Positions 8,275-15,259 are shown, counted from the first letter of the stretch. The stretch: 33,737 nucleotides of DNA from Desulfobacteria bacterium (GCA_030145395.1 JAQYVR010000158.1:1-33737), one strand, 5' to 3'. Notes: generated by a model not told the origin, from the letters alone. Numbers and translations: made by a program.

Positions 8275-8988
8275 ATGCAGGAATACACCATTCATCCTCT
8301 GGTAGTCGGAGCCAATGAAACAGACCAGGGAGTCATGACCTATCTGCGGGATTATGGAAAAGGAATCTGGATACCCATCTACGTATTTTATGTCAAGGGC
8401 GGTGACAAGAATATCCTTATCGACACCGGGCTAGAACAGTTTGTCGTACCGGATGACTTAGGGAAAACCCATGGTTTTGATATCCTTGAATTTGAGAATG
8501 CGCTAGCGACCCTGGGACTCAGCCCCGACGACATAGATGTGATCATTCATACCCATCTTCACAATGATCACTGTGAAAATGACTATAAGTGCTCCCGTGC
8601 CAAGGTGTATGTTCAGAAGAGAGAGATGGATTTTTTGAGGAATCCCCACCCGATTGACCACAGGTATTATCCGGATGTGCTGGACGATGTTGATGTCGTT
8701 GAGGTGGAGGGGGATACGACGATCCTTGACGGGATTGATGTGATCTTCAGCCCCGGGCATTCGGTTGGGGGCCAGTCCGTTTCCATCAACACCTCACAAG
8801 GAAAGGCGATTATCACAGGGCTTTGCTGCAACGATAAGAACTTCCCAGCCACCGGCCCTGCTATTGCCCCGGGGGTGCACATCAATGTCATGGAGGCTTA
8901 CGATAGCATGCAAAAGATCAAGGAGATGGCGGATATTCTGATCCCCCTCCACGACCTGTCAATCGGGAAGATGAAAACCATTCCGTAA
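8275..8988 (+). CDS. Metallo-beta-lactamase-fold hydrolase (lactonase-like)
   Basis: The 237-residue protein has the metallo-beta-lactamase zinc motif HTHLHNDH (H92, H94, H96, D98, H99), the start-of-fold segment ILIDTGLE, the GHSVGGQSV third-histidine loop and a C-terminal PLHD. The arrangement resembles the N-acyl-homoserine-lactonase-like subgroup, but substrate cannot be read from sequence and no quorum-sensing genes are nearby. The usual ligand aspartate after the second zinc loop is not obvious (GLCCNDKNF may supply it). The start is supported by a strong ribosome site (AGGAGGT, 5 bp). No signal peptide. It follows the PAS gene after the 147-bp element and ends just before the third copy of the 27-bp motif. 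Confidence 0.85.
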   Translation: MQEYTIHPLVVGANETDQGVMTYLRDYGKGIWIPIYVFYVKGGDKNILIDTGLEQFVVPDDLGKTHGFDILEFENALATLGLSPDDIDVIIHTHLHNDHCENDYKCSRAKVYVQKREMDFLRNPHPIDHRYYPDVLDDVDVVEVEGDTTILDGIDVIFSPGHSVGGQSVSINTSQGKAIITGLCCNDKNFPATGPAIAPGVHINVMEAYDSMQKIKEMADILIPLHDLSIGKMKTIP

Positions 8989-9000
8989 GGTTTGCAGTTG

Positions 9001-9050
9001 TCAACGACTTCGGGCCAAACGGAACCTACTTTTGACAGTCAACATAGAGC
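9001..9050 (+). repeat. 50-bp direct repeat of 7301-7350, containing orphan motif copy 3
   Basis: This block matches 7301-7350 at 38 of 50 positions without gaps, best over CGGAAC-CTACTTTTGACAG. It lies between the 3' ends of the convergent genes ending at 8988 and 9083, so no start codon follows at the spacing seen for the other two motif copies. It may be a leftover of a duplicated or lost sensor gene, or the edge of a small mobile segment. Confidence 0.6.
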
Positions 9051-9082
9051 CGTCCAAGAATAACTCGTAACTGGGTGTGTCA

Positions 9083-9427
9083 CTAACAGGTCAGATGAAA
9101 CCCAGCCACAACTCTCTTGCCGTCCTGCAAAAGCCTAGTGTACGTATTGCACGCTGATTCGGTTTTTTCTATCAGGACTTTTACTCCACGGTTTTGGAAC
9201 TCAGATATTACAGAGTCTGATACCCGCATGGAACCATAGGCTCCGGTCCCAAAGACGCAGATTTCAGCATCTTCGCTTAGAAGATCCTTGATGTCCTTCA
9301 CTTGCACAAGGTGGCCCTGGGAGCGCCACCACTCAGGTACCACCCTCTTACCGATAAGCTTGACGTCGTTCCGGTAATCCTTTCCATCGATTTGAACGTA
9401 GCCGAATCGGTATGATTGAATATTCAT
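9083..9427 (-). CDS. Mth938-domain (DUF498) protein
   Basis: The 114-residue protein fits the Mth938/DUF498 family: an N-terminal strand segment (YRFGYVQIDGKDYRNDVKL), WWRSQGH, and the conserved ICVFGTGAYGSM turn followed by VLIEKTESACNTYTRL and GKRVVAGFHLTC. The family is widespread and its biochemical role is not established; some members are linked to redox or complex-assembly functions. It is the last gene of the minus-strand 2-oxoacid oxidoreductase run, 67 bp after the ACT-domain gene. Full length and no signal peptide. Confidence 0.8.
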   Translation of the reverse strand: MNIQSYRFGYVQIDGKDYRNDVKLIGKRVVPEWWRSQGHLVQVKDIKDLLSEDAEICVFGTGAYGSMRVSDSVISEFQNRGVKVLIEKTESACNTYTRLLQDGKRVVAGFHLTC

Positions 9428-9494
9428 GGTGGGGAGGGGTTACGCAAAGGTCTCTACGAACGACTATACCGTGCGCTGTTGTCGAGTTGAAGCC

Positions 9495-9917
9495 CTATAG
9501 ACTGTAAATCTTATCGTCGTAAAGGTTGATCCAGTTGTCCCTCAAAGCCCGTATTGCTCCTTTAGTTTTGTCAACCTCTAGGATCAGAGCCGAATCTTGG
9601 GTCTCGAGGGATGGATAAATATGGAGGATATTAATATTGGCCGAGTCCAATACCTTAAGGATTGTGTTCAATCCGCCTGGATGATCCGGGACCTGTGCCG
9701 CAATAACATTCTTGGTCTTGGCTTTGTAGCCGAGGCCGGTCAGGACTGAAATCGCTGCTTCCGGATCGCTGGCAATAAATCGGAGGGTGGCTTTATCCTT
9801 GTCGGTGCCTACCCCAAAGGCGCAGACCCTCACATCGTTGTCATAGAGATGGCCGATGATACGAGAAAGTTCACCCTGCTTGTTCTTGACTCCTAAGACG
9901 ATTTGCTTGACGGTCAT
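9495..9917 (-). CDS. Tandem ACT-domain protein
   Basis: The 140-residue protein consists of two ACT domains with no catalytic domain. The first (residues 1-65) starts TVKQIVLGVKNKQGELSRII, the second (about 70-135) contains QVPDHPGGLNTILKVLDSANINILHIYP. Stand-alone ACT pairs normally bind amino acids and regulate enzymes or transcription. The gene lies 27 bp downstream of the oxidoreductase gamma gene in the same orientation. A feedback sensor of a branched-chain amino acid or related ligand for this oxidoreductase is a reasonable inference. The ligand is not visible from sequence. Confidence 0.85.
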   Translation of the reverse strand: MTVKQIVLGVKNKQGELSRIIGHLYDNDVRVCAFGVGTDKDKATLRFIASDPEAAISVLTGLGYKAKTKNVIAAQVPDHPGGLNTILKVLDSANINILHIYPSLETQDSALILEVDKTKGAIRALRDNWINLYDDKIYSL

Positions 9918-9944
9918 GTCTAAGATCCCCGTTACATTCCCGGT

Positions 9945-10526
9945 TTAGGAACCCGATAGCGCATCCACAAATGCAGCACCTTCCTTGATGGCCAGGGTGT
10001 TCATCTTGTGCACCTTTGAGCCCTTTTTTTGAAAGATACTCTTTACACTCTGTATAACTGACTTCAAAGAAACCAAACCGGTTTGTTGCACCAGGGCACC
10101 GATCATAACCATGTTTGCCCCGCGAGTACTGCCCAGTCTTCCGGCGATACTGTTGACCGGTATGGATACGACCTCTATATCTCTGCGCTTAGGCCGGACA
10201 TCTACCAGGTCACTATTCAGGAAAACGGTGCCTCCCGACTTCACCCCTCCCTCAAATCTTATGAGAGAAGGGGTGTTCATCAACACGGCTGAGTCTGGAA
10301 AAGATGCCACCGGCGAGGCGATCGGCTCATCGCTTACAGTGACGGTACAATTGGCGGTTCCACCGCGCACCTCTGCCCCGTAGGATGGAAGATAGGTCAC
10401 ATGCTTGTTCTCGTTCATGCCTGAAGTTGCCAGCACGTAGCCCATCATCAGAACCCCTTGTCCGCCGAAGCCGGAAAATATGGTTTTTGCTTTTGCTATG
10501 GTGGTTTTTTGTGTTTTGGATGTCAT
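9945..10526 (-). CDS. 2-oxoacid:ferredoxin oxidoreductase, gamma subunit
   Basis: The 193-residue subunit has the gamma-domain hallmarks FSGFGGQGVLMMGYVLA, YLPSYGAEVRGGTANCTV, and NSIAGRLGSTRGANMVMIGALV. In four-subunit enzymes this domain helps bind CoA and holds the complex together. It starts 4 bp after the beta subunit stop, so it is translationally linked. Together with the ferredoxin, alpha and beta genes upstream it completes the delta-alpha-beta-gamma set. No domain is missing; length is normal. Confidence 0.92.
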   Translation of the reverse strand: MTSKTQKTTIAKAKTIFSGFGGQGVLMMGYVLATSGMNENKHVTYLPSYGAEVRGGTANCTVTVSDEPIASPVASFPDSAVLMNTPSLIRFEGGVKSGGTVFLNSDLVDVRPKRRDIEVVSIPVNSIAGRLGSTRGANMVMIGALVQQTGLVSLKSVIQSVKSIFQKKGSKVHKMNTLAIKEGAAFVDALSGS

Positions 10527-10530
10527 TCGG

Positions 10531-11283
10531 TCAATGACCTTTGCCTGTCGTATCCTTGATCACCCCCAGGGGGTAGCTCTTCACGACCTCTTCTTCGATC
10601 CGTTTGCAGGAGTCCACTGATGAGAGCTTCCAATTTGTGGGGCACTGAGACAATATCTCAACCAAAGCAAACCCGAGATCATTCATCTGGACCTGAAACG
10701 CTTTCTTGATGGCCTTTTTGGTTTTGAGGATGCTTTTTGGCGACGTCACCGACGTCCTTGCAACGTAAACGCTTCCCGCTGCTACACCCAGCATTTGACT
10801 CAAGTCGAGGGGATATCCATCCCTGAGGGGTGCTCTCCCCCGCTGTGTTGTTGTAGTGGTTTGTCCAATCAGTGTAGTGGGTGCCATCTGGCCCCCTGTC
10901 ATCCCGTAGACGCCATTGTTTACAAAGATGGCGGTCAGCCGTTCCCCACGGTTGGCTGCATGAATTGTCTCGGCAGTGCCGATGGCAGCGATATCGCCGT
11001 CCCCCTGATACGTAAACACTATCAGGTCCGGTCTGGCTCGCTTTATGCCTGTAGCCACTGCAAGGGCTCGTCCATGGGGCGCTTCTCCCATGTCTACATC
11101 AAAGTAATTATACGCCAGCACAGCGCACCCAGCAGGCGGGACGCCAACGGTCCTCTCCCGAATACCTAGTTCGTCAATCACTTCGGCCGTCAGCCTATGG
11201 ATAATACTGTGGCCGCACCCCGGACAATAGTGAAAAATGGCATCCTTCAGAGCCTCGGGTCTTTTGAATATCTGCTTAGCCAT
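10531..11283 (-). CDS. 2-oxoacid:ferredoxin oxidoreductase, beta subunit (thiamine-diphosphate binding)
   Basis: The 250-residue subunit binds thiamine diphosphate and Mg2+. Visible are HYCPGCGHSIIHR, GVPPAGCAVL, the TDP/Mg motif QGDGDIAAIGTAE ... NNGVYGMTGGQ, the APTT segment and LSQCPTNW near the C-terminus. It decarboxylates the 2-oxoacid and passes electrons to iron-sulfur clusters. ATG at 11283 has the ribosome site AAGGAAT; the gap from the alpha subunit is 12 bp. The GGQMAPTTLIGQ and CPTNW stretches fit the VOR-type group as well as KOR; the alpha subunit favours VOR. Confidence 0.93.
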   Translation of the reverse strand: MAKQIFKRPEALKDAIFHYCPGCGHSIIHRLTAEVIDELGIRERTVGVPPAGCAVLAYNYFDVDMGEAPHGRALAVATGIKRARPDLIVFTYQGDGDIAAIGTAETIHAANRGERLTAIFVNNGVYGMTGGQMAPTTLIGQTTTTTQRGRAPLRDGYPLDLSQMLGVAAGSVYVARTSVTSPKSILKTKKAIKKAFQVQMNDLGFALVEILSQCPTNWKLSSVDSCKRIEEEVVKSYPLGVIKDTTGKGH

Positions 11284-11295
11284 AGGATTCCTTTG

Positions 11296-12369
11296 TCACT
11301 TATCGAGTTCGTATTTATACATTAGTTTCTTTATTACATTCTCAACCTCATGCGGGGTGGAGATGACACCTCCTGGCCTACCATGAAAGTGTACCGAAGC
11401 CTGTTCGCCCACACTAATCTTCACATCTTCCAACATCTGGCCAAGGTTCATTTCGAATACGAGGATATGCTTGACCGTACGCGTCAAGGCCCGGAGCTCC
11501 TTTTCGGGGAAAGGCCATAATGTTACAGGCCTAAAAAGCCCCACTTCTAGCCCGGCTTCCCTCGCCCGGTTCACAGCACCCTTGGCAATGCGAGCCGCGG
11601 TGCCAAAGGCAACCACAGCAAAGCGAGCACCATCAAGAAGATACGACTCATGCTGGGCTTCACGCTCGGATATGGCCGCATACTTTCTGGCCAGTTTCCA
11701 GTTGAATTGCTCCATCTCGACAGGGTCCAAATGCAATGAAGCAATAAGGCGGGTGTCCCGACCCTTCGTACCGTTTAGCACCCAGTCCTTTTTGGGCAAC
11801 TTGGATGGATCAATCGGATCCGGAAAGCTCACAGGCTCCATCATCTGGCCCATCAAACCATCGCCCAGCAATATGACCGGAGTACGATAGGAGTCAGCCA
11901 AATCAAAGGCTTTCATCGTAAGAGTAACCAGCTCTTGGCCCGAATGCGGGGCAAGCACAATGGTACGATAGCCACCGTGTCCTCCTCCTCTTGTAGCCTG
12001 GAAATAGTCCTGCTGCGAAGGAGCAATGTTCCCCAGTCCTGGGCCTCCACGCATAATGTTTACAATGACGGCGGGGAGTTCCATGCCAGCTATGTAAGAG
12101 ATCCCTTCCAGCTTCAGGCTGATGCCCGGGCTGGAGGACGACGTCATGGCCCGGACTCCGGTCATGCTTGCACCCATGACCATGTTGATTGCGGCCAGCT
12201 CGCTTTCTGCCTGAATGAATGTGGCATCTTCAAGGTCAGCAAAGCGCTCAGACATATACTCGGGGATCTCGTTTTGCGGTGTTATGGGGTAGCCTGCATA
12301 AAAACGACATCCTGCTCGTGTTGCCGCTTCTCCAATCACATGACTCCCGCGCATCAACTGCTTAGCCAT
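11296..12369 (-). CDS. vorB: 2-oxoacid:ferredoxin oxidoreductase, alpha subunit (VorB-like)
   Basis: The 357-residue alpha subunit carries GYPITPQNEIPEYMSE, the SSSSPGISLKLEGISY segment and IMRGGPGLGNIAPSQQDYF, which recalls the VorB (3-methyl-2-oxobutanoate) branch rather than KorA. The predicted reaction is CoA-dependent oxidation of a branched-chain 2-oxoacid with ferredoxin reduction; 2-oxoglutarate remains possible. I chose the ATG at 12369 (MAKQLMRG), which overlaps the ferredoxin stop by 8 bases, over an upstream TTG at 12387 that only adds six residues inside the preceding gene. The adjacent ACT-domain gene fits an amino-acid-linked substrate. Confidence 0.88.
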   Translation of the reverse strand: MAKQLMRGSHVIGEAATRAGCRFYAGYPITPQNEIPEYMSERFADLEDATFIQAESELAAINMVMGASMTGVRAMTSSSSPGISLKLEGISYIAGMELPAVIVNIMRGGPGLGNIAPSQQDYFQATRGGGHGGYRTIVLAPHSGQELVTLTMKAFDLADSYRTPVILLGDGLMGQMMEPVSFPDPIDPSKLPKKDWVLNGTKGRDTRLIASLHLDPVEMEQFNWKLARKYAAISEREAQHESYLLDGARFAVVAFGTAARIAKGAVNRAREAGLEVGLFRPVTLWPFPEKELRALTRTVKHILVFEMNLGQMLEDVKISVGEQASVHFHGRPGGVISTPHEVENVIKKLMYKYELDK

Positions 12370-12589
12370 GGAACACCTCAATAGCAATATCGGGGCAAGT
12401 TATTGCACACAGAGCACATCCGGTACATTTACGCTTCTTGCTCTTTTCTTTTTCAGTGTACTCGGCCGGATGATAACCCTTGATGTTGAGCTTGTTGCCT
12501 ATCTTGATCTGTCCCTTGGGGCACGCTGCGATACACAGCCCACACCCCTTGCACAGTTCTTTGTCAATCCTTATAAATCCCTTCTTCAA
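12362..12589 (-). CDS. Ferredoxin-type delta subunit of 2-oxoacid oxidoreductase
   Basis: The 75-residue protein has two [4Fe-4S] motifs, CKGCGLCIAACPKG (first half) and CTGCALCAITCPD (C-terminus), joined by a lysine-rich linker. It is the electron-transfer delta subunit and first gene of the minus-strand operon. The start is a TTG at 12589 with AGGAGAT about 10 bp and GAGG about 3 bp upstream; no in-frame ATG exists before a stop. Its last codons overlap the alpha-subunit start by 8 bases. A good sigma-70-like promoter sits about 35 bp upstream. Confidence 0.9.
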   Translation of the reverse strand: MKKGFIRIDKELCKGCGLCIAACPKGQIKIGNKLNIKGYHPAEYTEKEKSKKRKCTGCALCAITCPDIAIEVFHG

Positions 12590-12623
12590 ACCTCGATCTC
12601 CTATGCAATACTGTAATTGTCAG

Positions 12624-12652
12624 AAAATACGGTCATTTGCATGGCTTGTCAA
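12624..12652 (-). promoter_or_regulatory. Predicted sigma-70-type promoter for the oxidoreductase operon
   Basis: On the minus strand TTGACA (12652-12647) is followed by a 17-bp spacer and TATTTT (12629-12624). The predicted transcription start is near 12617, giving a leader of about 28 bases to the TTG start at 12589. The -35 is a perfect consensus and position and direction suit the operon. Confidence 0.65.
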
Positions 12653-12781
12653 GGGCAATTTCTTCCCTCCCATGCCCCTTCTTCGTTTCAACCATTGATT
12701 TTCCTTAATGATCGCATGATTCTTGAGTGAAGTTCCAAACACTCTTTCTCACAGATCGTGATATCGCAGTTTTCCTTTTCC

Positions 12782-12809
12782 TTGACACCTTGTGGGAGGG
12801 CCTGATAAT
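12782..12809 (+). promoter_or_regulatory. Predicted sigma-70-type promoter, about 300 bp before mobA
   Basis: TTGACA (12782-12787), 16-bp spacer, GATAAT (12804-12809) on the + strand. It is one of the best promoter matches in the window. The first credible + strand gene downstream is mobA at 13108, so either a leader of about 290 bases or a small RNA is implied. Confidence 0.5.
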
Positions 12810-12943
12810 TTTGCCAATGGGATCACATTGTTTAATTAGTTTCCATCCATAAATGGCCCTTTTTGCGATGAGCGGCGTTCTTCGCGGGTTTGCGCCTGCG
12901 GCGTACACTTTTGAGGCAAGGGGCAAGTTTGTGTTCCACATTG

Positions 12944-12971
12944 CCTATCACCTATGGCCTATAGCCTATGA
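12944..12971. repeat. Four tandem 7-bp repeats (CCTATNN)
   Basis: Four uninterrupted heptamers CCTATCA, CCTATGG, CCTATAG and CCTATGA. They lie inside the 518-bp gene-free stretch 12590-13107 between the divergently transcribed oxidoreductase operon and mobA. Apart from two predicted promoters I see nothing else in that stretch; a 69-codon frame at 12853 lacks a ribosome site. Confidence 0.75.
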
Positions 12972-13107
12972 TCAGGCTTACTCACCACAAAAAATCCTCA
13001 GTTATGAATTGGAAACTTATCCGGTCCCAACACTTGTTACTTTATTTATGGATAGGCACTAATTAGCCCAACTCTCGACTTGTCTTACAGGAGGTAATCC
13101 TCGGCTC

Positions 13108-13716
13108 GTGAAACATTCTTGTTCAGCGATTATCTTATCCGGCGGATTGAACGAACGGATGGCAGGCAAAAACAAGGCCTTTCTTTCCTTAGGCGGTCAG
13201 ACTATCTTAGACCGGCTTTGCAAGTCCTTTCAAGGGCTTTTCGATGAAGTTCTGCTGGTCACCAGGGAACCGCTTCAATATCTATCATTCGACCTGAAGA
13301 TCGTAAGCGATCTCTTTCCAGTTCGCAGCTCTCTTACAGGCATCCACGCGGGGCTGTTTCACGCCTCCGCGCCCCATGCTTTTATTACGGCATGTGACAC
13401 GCCTTTCTTAAGACCGGAATTGATCCAGACGCTTCTGGACGAGCTGGAATCGAGATGGGATGTGATTATGCCTGTGACGGAGCGGGGTAATCAGCCCCTG
13501 TGCGCCATTTACTCAAGACGATGCATAAAACCTATTGAACGTCAGTTACAGAACGGAGAGTCCAAGATTCTCAACTTCTTCCCGAAGGTCAAGGTAAAAG
13601 AGATTCCGGAAGCTGAACTCAGATCAGCCGACCCCGATCTCATCTCCTTCTTCAACATTAATACGCCGGAAGACTTGACCGCGTCCGAGCAAATGTTAGC
13701 GGAGGACTTGAGATGA
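13108..13716 (+). CDS. mobA: Molybdenum cofactor guanylyltransferase MobA
   Basis: The 202-residue protein transfers GMP from GTP to molybdopterin to make the bis-MGD type cofactor used by formate dehydrogenases. The nucleotide-binding N-terminus IILSGGLNERMAGKNKAFL is a slightly altered form of the usual LSGGxSxRMGxxK motif (Ala replaces the Gly). ITACDTPFL holds the metal-binding aspartate and PLCAIY is conserved. The GTG start is supported by a strong AGGAGG upstream. It is convergent with mobB, and the two are separated only by a GNRA double-hairpin repeat. Confidence 0.93.
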   Translation: MKHSCSAIILSGGLNERMAGKNKAFLSLGGQTILDRLCKSFQGLFDEVLLVTREPLQYLSFDLKIVSDLFPVRSSLTGIHAGLFHASAPHAFITACDTPFLRPELIQTLLDELESRWDVIMPVTERGNQPLCAIYSRRCIKPIERQLQNGESKILNFFPKVKVKEIPEAELRSADPDLISFFNINTPEDLTASEQMLAEDLR

Positions 13717-13722
13717 TTCTGT

Positions 13723-13883
13723 GAAGCCTCCCCGCCCTAAAGGGCGGGGGTTCTGCCTTGCGGCAGCGCTTCGCACCCCGGTAAGGAAGATGAACATTCT
13801 TGTATAGCTCCCCTTGACCCCGCCCTACAGGACGGGCGTTCTGCCTTACGGCAGCACTTCGTGCGCGGGGAGCGAGCCGGTCA
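13723..13883 (-). repeat. GNRA double-hairpin repeat, copy C (full length, inverted)
   Basis: Full-length copy on the minus strand, between convergent mobA (stop 6 bases away) and mobB. Read on the minus strand, unit 1 is CTGCC-GTAA-GGCAG plus CCCGTCC-TGTA-GGGCGGG, and unit 2 is CTGCC-GCAA-GGCAG plus CCCGCCC-TTTA-GGGCGGG. Its left end overlaps mobB: the last 12 codons and the stop codon of mobB lie in the repeat. The linker matches copy B. Confidence 0.88.
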
Positions 13884-14367
13884 AGAATCTCTTTTCAAGA
13901 AAGTCAGCCAAACCCTCTGTGTCATTCAGCTCGAAGCACGGCGCATCCAGGTCGAGGCTCGTGTCAGACACCAAGGCCACAAGGTTCTTGTCTTCCTTGG
14001 AGAGGGGTTTCTCGTGCACTTGGCTTCGAAATACCTCTATCTTGGGTTTGCCTTCTTTCTTGTATCCTTCTGTTAATATGATATCCACATCCTGGAAGTA
14101 TTTTGAAGCCAGGCTGTCAAGGCATTCCTCAGACTCAATATCCTTAACGAGGGCCAGCTTCTTAGGCGACGAGACGGCCACCGTGCACGCGCCAGCCTCT
14201 TTGTGGCGCCAGCTGTCTTTTCCCTCATGGTCTATATCAAATTCGTGGACATCGTGCTTGATCGTCCCGATGCGATAGCCCCTTTTCTTCAGTTCACGCA
14301 CAAGCTTTTCTAAAAGGGTGGTTTTTCCGGCTCCTGAATTTCCTACAACCGAGACAATCGGTGGCAT
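13846..14367 (-). CDS. mobB: MobB, GTP-binding molybdopterin-guanine dinucleotide biosynthesis adaptor
   Basis: The 173-residue P-loop protein has VVGNSGAGKTTLLEKL (Walker A, residues 6-20), TIKHDVHEFDIDHEGKDSWRH typical of MobB, and ILTEGYKKEGKPKIEVFR. MobB binds GTP and assists MobA in cofactor maturation. The C-terminal residues LTGSLPAHEVLP and the stop codon come from repeat copy C, so the ancestral protein probably ended at or near FLEKRF. ATG 14367 is the natural start. It is transcribed toward mobA. A weak promoter candidate (TTGACA at 14462-14457, 17-bp spacer, TAGCGT) lies about 70 bp upstream. Confidence 0.92.
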   Translation of the reverse strand: MPPIVSVVGNSGAGKTTLLEKLVRELKKRGYRIGTIKHDVHEFDIDHEGKDSWRHKEAGACTVAVSSPKKLALVKDIESEECLDSLASKYFQDVDIILTEGYKKEGKPKIEVFRSQVHEKPLSKEDKNLVALVSDTSLDLDAPCFELNDTEGLADFLEKRFLTGSLPAHEVLP

Positions 14368-14561
14368 GGTATAATACTCTCGTGAGTTAAATGGTCAGTA
14401 CTTGGCAATTGCTCCAACAGCATCCGGTCGTAAACGCTATTGACATGTTCTCACCTTGTCAAGCTGAAATATGCCAAATAAGGCTTAATTAAACGTTTCG
14501 GAAGTTCTACACTTCGTGGTAATCATGTAACTTTCAGTGGCAGTTTTCTATGCCATTGATC

Positions 14562-14666
14562 TGGAATGATGGAATAATGGGACAATAGAATGTTGGGGAC
14601 AAAAAGGCGAAAAGAATCTTTTCTAACTTCTCTTGAATCCTCTTAACCCATTATTCCACCATTCCA
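14562..14666. repeat. Long inverted repeat in the mobB-moaE gap
   Basis: TGGAATGATGGAATAATGGG (14562-14581) pairs with 14647-14666 at 19 of 20 positions, with a 65-base loop. Both arms are made of short GGAAT/GGAA repeats. The gap 14368-14842 (475 bp) separates divergent mobB and moaE; besides this it holds a GGGGC-GAA-GCCCC hairpin near 14734. No gene or recognised molybdenum-cofactor riboswitch was identified in it. Confidence 0.75.
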
Positions 14667-14842
14667 TCGTTCCATCATAGCGCTAAGGGTTGCGCCTGAC
14701 GGCTTGAAAACATTCCACTGCGTGCCCAATTGGGGCGAAGCCCCTAAGTTCTTCCATGACGGGAATAATTGAGATTCACTTTTTAAGTATTTACATATGT
14801 TCGATTTTTTGGAATTATGTGTTTCCAAAGGGGGGACGTTTC

Positions 14843-15199
14843 ATGGGACTCACTACCTTGATTGAGAGAGTAAAATCCCGCCCGGATTACGCCAATGTTG
14901 GGATGATCCTGTGCCACAACGGCGTGGTTCGGGGGACTTCCCGGGATGGCCGACCCGTATCAGGGCTTACCATCACCGTTGATCACGAGGCCTTGGACGC
15001 CATCCTTGCTGAACAAAGACAAAGGCCGGGCATCATAGAGGTATTGGTTGAGATTAGTGACGGGTCGCTCAAGGTGGGCGATAGTGTCATGTTTATCGTG
15101 GTGGCCGGAGATTTTCGAGACCACGTTATTCCTGTGCTAGAGGATACCTTGAATGCCGTCAAGAAACGGGTGACGCAAAAGACAGAACATTTTATATAG
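14843..15199 (+). CDS. moaE: MoaE-like molybdopterin synthase large subunit
   Basis: The 118-residue protein matches the MoaE fold: VGMILCHNGVVRGTSRDG, LTITVDHEALDAIL, IIEVLVEISDGSLKVGDSVMFIVVAGDFRDHVIPVLEDTLNAVKKR. MoaE with MoaD inserts the dithiolene sulfurs into precursor Z. It is shorter than the roughly 150-residue E. coli protein, but lysines at KKR and QKTE could match the catalytic pair. ATG 14843 is chosen for its strong AAAGGGGGG ribosome site; an earlier ATG at 14756 adds a hydrophobic, unconserved stretch. No moaD is present in the window. Confidence 0.85.
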   Translation: MGLTTLIERVKSRPDYANVGMILCHNGVVRGTSRDGRPVSGLTITVDHEALDAILAEQRQRPGIIEVLVEISDGSLKVGDSVMFIVVAGDFRDHVIPVLEDTLNAVKKRVTQKTEHFI

Positions 15200-15201
15200 A
15201 G

Positions 15202-15259
15202 TGGAGTGATGGGTTTCAAGAACAGGAGATTTCCAACAACGTTCCGACCCACTACTCCA
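15202..15259. repeat. Inverted repeat directly after the moaE stop
   Basis: TGGAGTGATGGGT (15202-15214) pairs with 15247-15259 at 11 of 13 positions. It begins two bases after the moaE stop. Composition (GGAGT/ACTCC) is reminiscent of the 14562-14666 repeat. There is no T-run, so it is not a standard intrinsic terminator. It lies in the 151-bp moaE-moaC gap. Confidence 0.55.

Noticed and set aside
8275-8988. Naming the metallo-hydrolase as a quorum-quenching AHL lactonase
   Set aside because: The zinc motif is shared by many hydrolases and nothing nearby points to acyl-homoserine lactones.
12853-13062. A 69-codon frame upstream of mobA
   Set aside because: No ribosome site; the sequence translates the CCTATNN heptamers and has no family resemblance.
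14368-14842. Possible molybdenum-cofactor riboswitch before moaE
   Set aside because: Expected conserved motifs were not recognised; the visible structure is a repeat-type inverted repeat and a simple GGGGC hairpin.
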